From NCBI RefSeq assembly GCF_030463535.1, contig NC_132878.1, forward strand, positions 25,953,925 through 26,017,924: a stretch of DNA of 64,000 nucleotides, in the 5' to 3' direction. Below the pieces are notes generated by a model. That model saw only the letters and a program-made list of their open reading frames with translations, made no database searches and was not told the origin of the DNA. Origin of the DNA: Salminus brasiliensis (taxonomy: Eukaryota > Chordata > Actinopteri > Characiformes > Bryconidae). This document shows positions 61,690 to 64,000 of the stretch, piece after piece. Within the stretch, counting starts at the first letter, position 1. Every line of letters begins with the position of its first letter. The position numbers and the translations under genes were made by a program.

Positions 61690-62480
61690 ATATACCCTTA
61701 CACACTCTAATGCACACAAAATCTACTATAGTCCTATTCTCTCTGATTAACTCTTATACACCCTTATACACTATAAACCACCCTTATACACAGTACATGT
61801 GCCAGTATCAAGTCAACACCTAGTGTTGTTCAATCTGAACAGTGTTAACACTAACAGTGTGTATTTAACACTGGCAAATTTGCATTATAAAATATGCCAC
61901 TCTTATTCACCTTAATATACTCGTATACAGCCTAACACACCCTTACACACACTGGAATACCCTATACAAACTGGTTCTTATACACACTAATACATTATTA
62001 TACTCTATAATATGCTCTTACATAGCCTAATACTTCCTAATACACTCCTGCACAGTCTAATACACGCTTACACACTTCTACAAACTACAAACTCTTATAT
62101 ATTCTTTTTCATGCTAAGACAGACTTATATACTATAACCCACTCTTATACACACTAAAACAACCTTACATACTATAGCCCTATTATAACTCTTATACACG
62201 CTAATACAGCCTTATATACTATTGCCCACTCTTTTACACGCTAATACAGCCTTATTTACTATAAACCAGTCTTATACACTCGTATATACTCGTGCGTAGC
62301 CTAATTCTTCCTATCACACTCTAATACACCCTTATACATAGTAATATACACAATCTAATAATCTCCTAAAGGTTCTAATACAACCTCACACAGTCTAATA
62401 TTATCTTATACACATTAATAAGTCCATAATTCTTAATCACTTTAATACACCCTTATACAATTTAATTTACTCTTAGACTG
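61690..62480 (+). repeat. CTTATACAC/CTAATACAC minisatellite
   Basis: Dozens of imperfect copies of taatacacccttatacac-type words over 0.8 kb, diverged. Confidence 0.8.
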
Positions 62481-62538
62481 AAATATCTACTCATATCAAA
62501 CCAGACAAAGTCAAATTATTGTGATTGCAGAACTTAGA

Positions 62539-62624
<86 letters not shown>
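62539..62624. repeat. (CA)n(TA)n microsatellite
   Basis: About 22 bp of CA followed by about 64 bp of TA. Confidence 0.95.
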
Positions 62625-62626
<2 letters not shown>

Positions 62627-63854
62627 TGTATACATGTCAAGTGCTTGGCTGTATTGGAGCAGAATGGAGCACGACCACTCCTCTGTGAGAGCGCCAGAGT
62701 GTGAAGAACAGAAAACGTCAGGCTTTTCCCTTTCTCATCCCTCTCCCACCTCTTCCTCATCTCTCTCCCACCTCACCCTTTTTCTCCTTTTATCTCTCAC
62801 CATTCTATTCTCAACATGCTCTCATTTGAGATATAGATTTGCATTTCTATTGCCTCTACAGATCTTCCCCTTAATAAGATCTTTCTTCTTAAATTCACCC
62901 ACAGTGCCTTTTTCTCCTGAAAACTCTATACCTGTTCCTTGCTTCATGTGTTCTTCTACCTGTTCCATTCCTCTTTTTACACAACATGCACCCTCCTCTA
63001 CACCTCCAGTTTCTCCTCACTTTCCTCCTTTCTGCTCCTCTCTCAGAGAAAGAACAAAGTAGGCTTGTAGAGACAACGTTTGAGGGCTGAACATATTACC
63101 AGTCAACCTACTCCAGACATATTAACCACTACAGCATGTCCTACCATGTCATATTATACTGTCTCAAACTCCTGAGACCATTGTGTTCTACACTGTGTCT
63201 CAGTATAGCATATGATGCCTGCTAGTCGGCTAGTCTAGCTTCCAAATATCTTGAAACATTTCTCAAAGACACTTAAACATGGATTCACTGCTGTGGAATT
63301 GTAGAATTCTAACGGAAATCCAATGTCCAAAACTATTTCATTGCTAGCAATGAAATGCACCCAGTTATGGGATATCCTACTGTAGAATTGCTATGAATAA
63401 AAATGTAAATTGTAGCAAAGCAACATTGCTTTGCTTTAATTGGGTCTGCTGCTGTGGAACTGCAAAAATGACCTGAACATAACAGCCCCAGTACAGTGGT
63501 ATCCAAGACTACTTGATTGGTAAAACTAAAATGCTAAAATGCATCCAAGCAGTAGCATCAGCAACCATGTTTGATTCAGCACTTTCACTTTTGCAATTTT
63601 TACAATTTAATACATCCATTCATAAATTTCAGCCAAGTGAGCTATCCTATTGGTTAGGCCTTCAGAAGCTGACCCGAAGGTCTCAGAAAATATCCATCAA
63701 CACATTAAGAAAGTTTCAGAGGAATCATCTAATCACATTTTGATTAACAGTGGGCAGGACCAATGATGTAAGATTTCTGGTCCTTCATTCAGTTCTAGAT
63801 ACACCACCAACTGTGAAGGAATTCAGACGGCTGTTAGACATGGAAAACGTTTCC

Positions 63855-64000
63855 ATGTACAGCATTTAGCTGACGCTCTTACGAGCGACTTACAGGGTTT
63901 TCGTATTACAGAGGAGGGCCAATGTAGTGTTAGGAGTCTTGCCCAAGGACTCTTACTGGTGTAGCGCAGCACAGTCACCCAGACCGGGACTCGAACCCCA
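63855..64000 (-). mobile_element. tRNA-derived SINE, truncated by the right edge
   Basis: On the minus strand the edge reads tggggttcgagtcccggtct, containing a B box (GGTTCGAGTCC). The body ends at the plus-strand gcatttagctgacgctctta core near 63,862. The 5' head lies beyond the window. Confidence 0.75.

Larger units (their letters stand above)
48227..64000. other. 15.8 kb repeat-dominated region without recognised coding exons
   Basis: Scanned on both strands for spectrin-like or other coding exons; none found. It is either sptbn4 intron, 5' flank of a short isoform, or intergenic. Stretches 57,000-58,000 and 62,640-63,850 show no identified element. Confidence 0.5.

Overview
The window is vertebrate nuclear DNA, most probably from a teleost fish. 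It has intron-split genes with phase-consistent GT/AG exons. It is dense in fish-type repeats: Tc1-like transposon remnants, hAT-like and other MITEs, tRNA-derived SINEs, microsatellites and minisatellites. Two of its genes are teleost-style non-classical MHC class I genes. There are no prokaryotic operons, CRISPR arrays or phage genes. Exon calls were made by eye from reading frames, splice sites and phase; family names come from recognised motifs, since no database could be searched.

Left part (1-13,890): two MHC class I alpha-chain genes are arranged head to head. The first is on the minus strand and runs off the left edge; its signal-peptide, alpha1 and alpha2 exons are present. The second is complete on the plus strand, with six exons and 330 codons: signal peptide, alpha1, alpha2, Ig-like alpha3, transmembrane segment and short tail. 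All their introns are phase 1. The 2.5 kb between the start codons holds a wrecked Tc1-like transposon. Both genes look non-classical because several peptide-anchoring positions are not conserved.

Middle (13,891-20,611): this stretch lies between two convergent genes. It holds a 0.47 kb MITE with 18-bp inverted termini, a low-confidence orphan exon, a G-rich run, and a ~1.47 kb hAT-like element whose interior is largely a 30-bp minisatellite.

Main gene (20,612-48,226, minus strand): eighteen exons encode the C-terminal 1,410 residues of beta-IV spectrin (sptbn4). In order these are the last seven or so spectrin repeats, the beta-IV specific domain with ERQES-like motifs, an Arg/Pro-rich linker, the PH domain and an unusually long charged Ser-Glu-Lys/Arg-Gly-Glu tail. 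Every junction keeps phase and the total is 4,233 bp. The N-terminal half is not in the window. The 8.3 kb intron inside the PH domain carries an oppositely oriented C2H2 zinc-finger gene (28,312-29,805) with 17 fingers, its own CpG-containing putative promoter and first exon near 25.3-25.6 kb, and a decayed finger tail.

Right part (48,227-64,000): no coding exon was found. The region is dominated by simple and satellite DNA: (CA)n/(GA)n tracts, a 3.3 kb pentamer-based satellite with a ~0.67-0.78 kb higher-order period, and a decayed reverse-complement counterpart ~0.4 kb further on. MITE copies, Tc1 fragments, minisatellites and a SINE cut by the right edge make up most of the rest. By position this is either a very long intron of sptbn4 or, if a short beta-IV isoform starts here, its upstream region.
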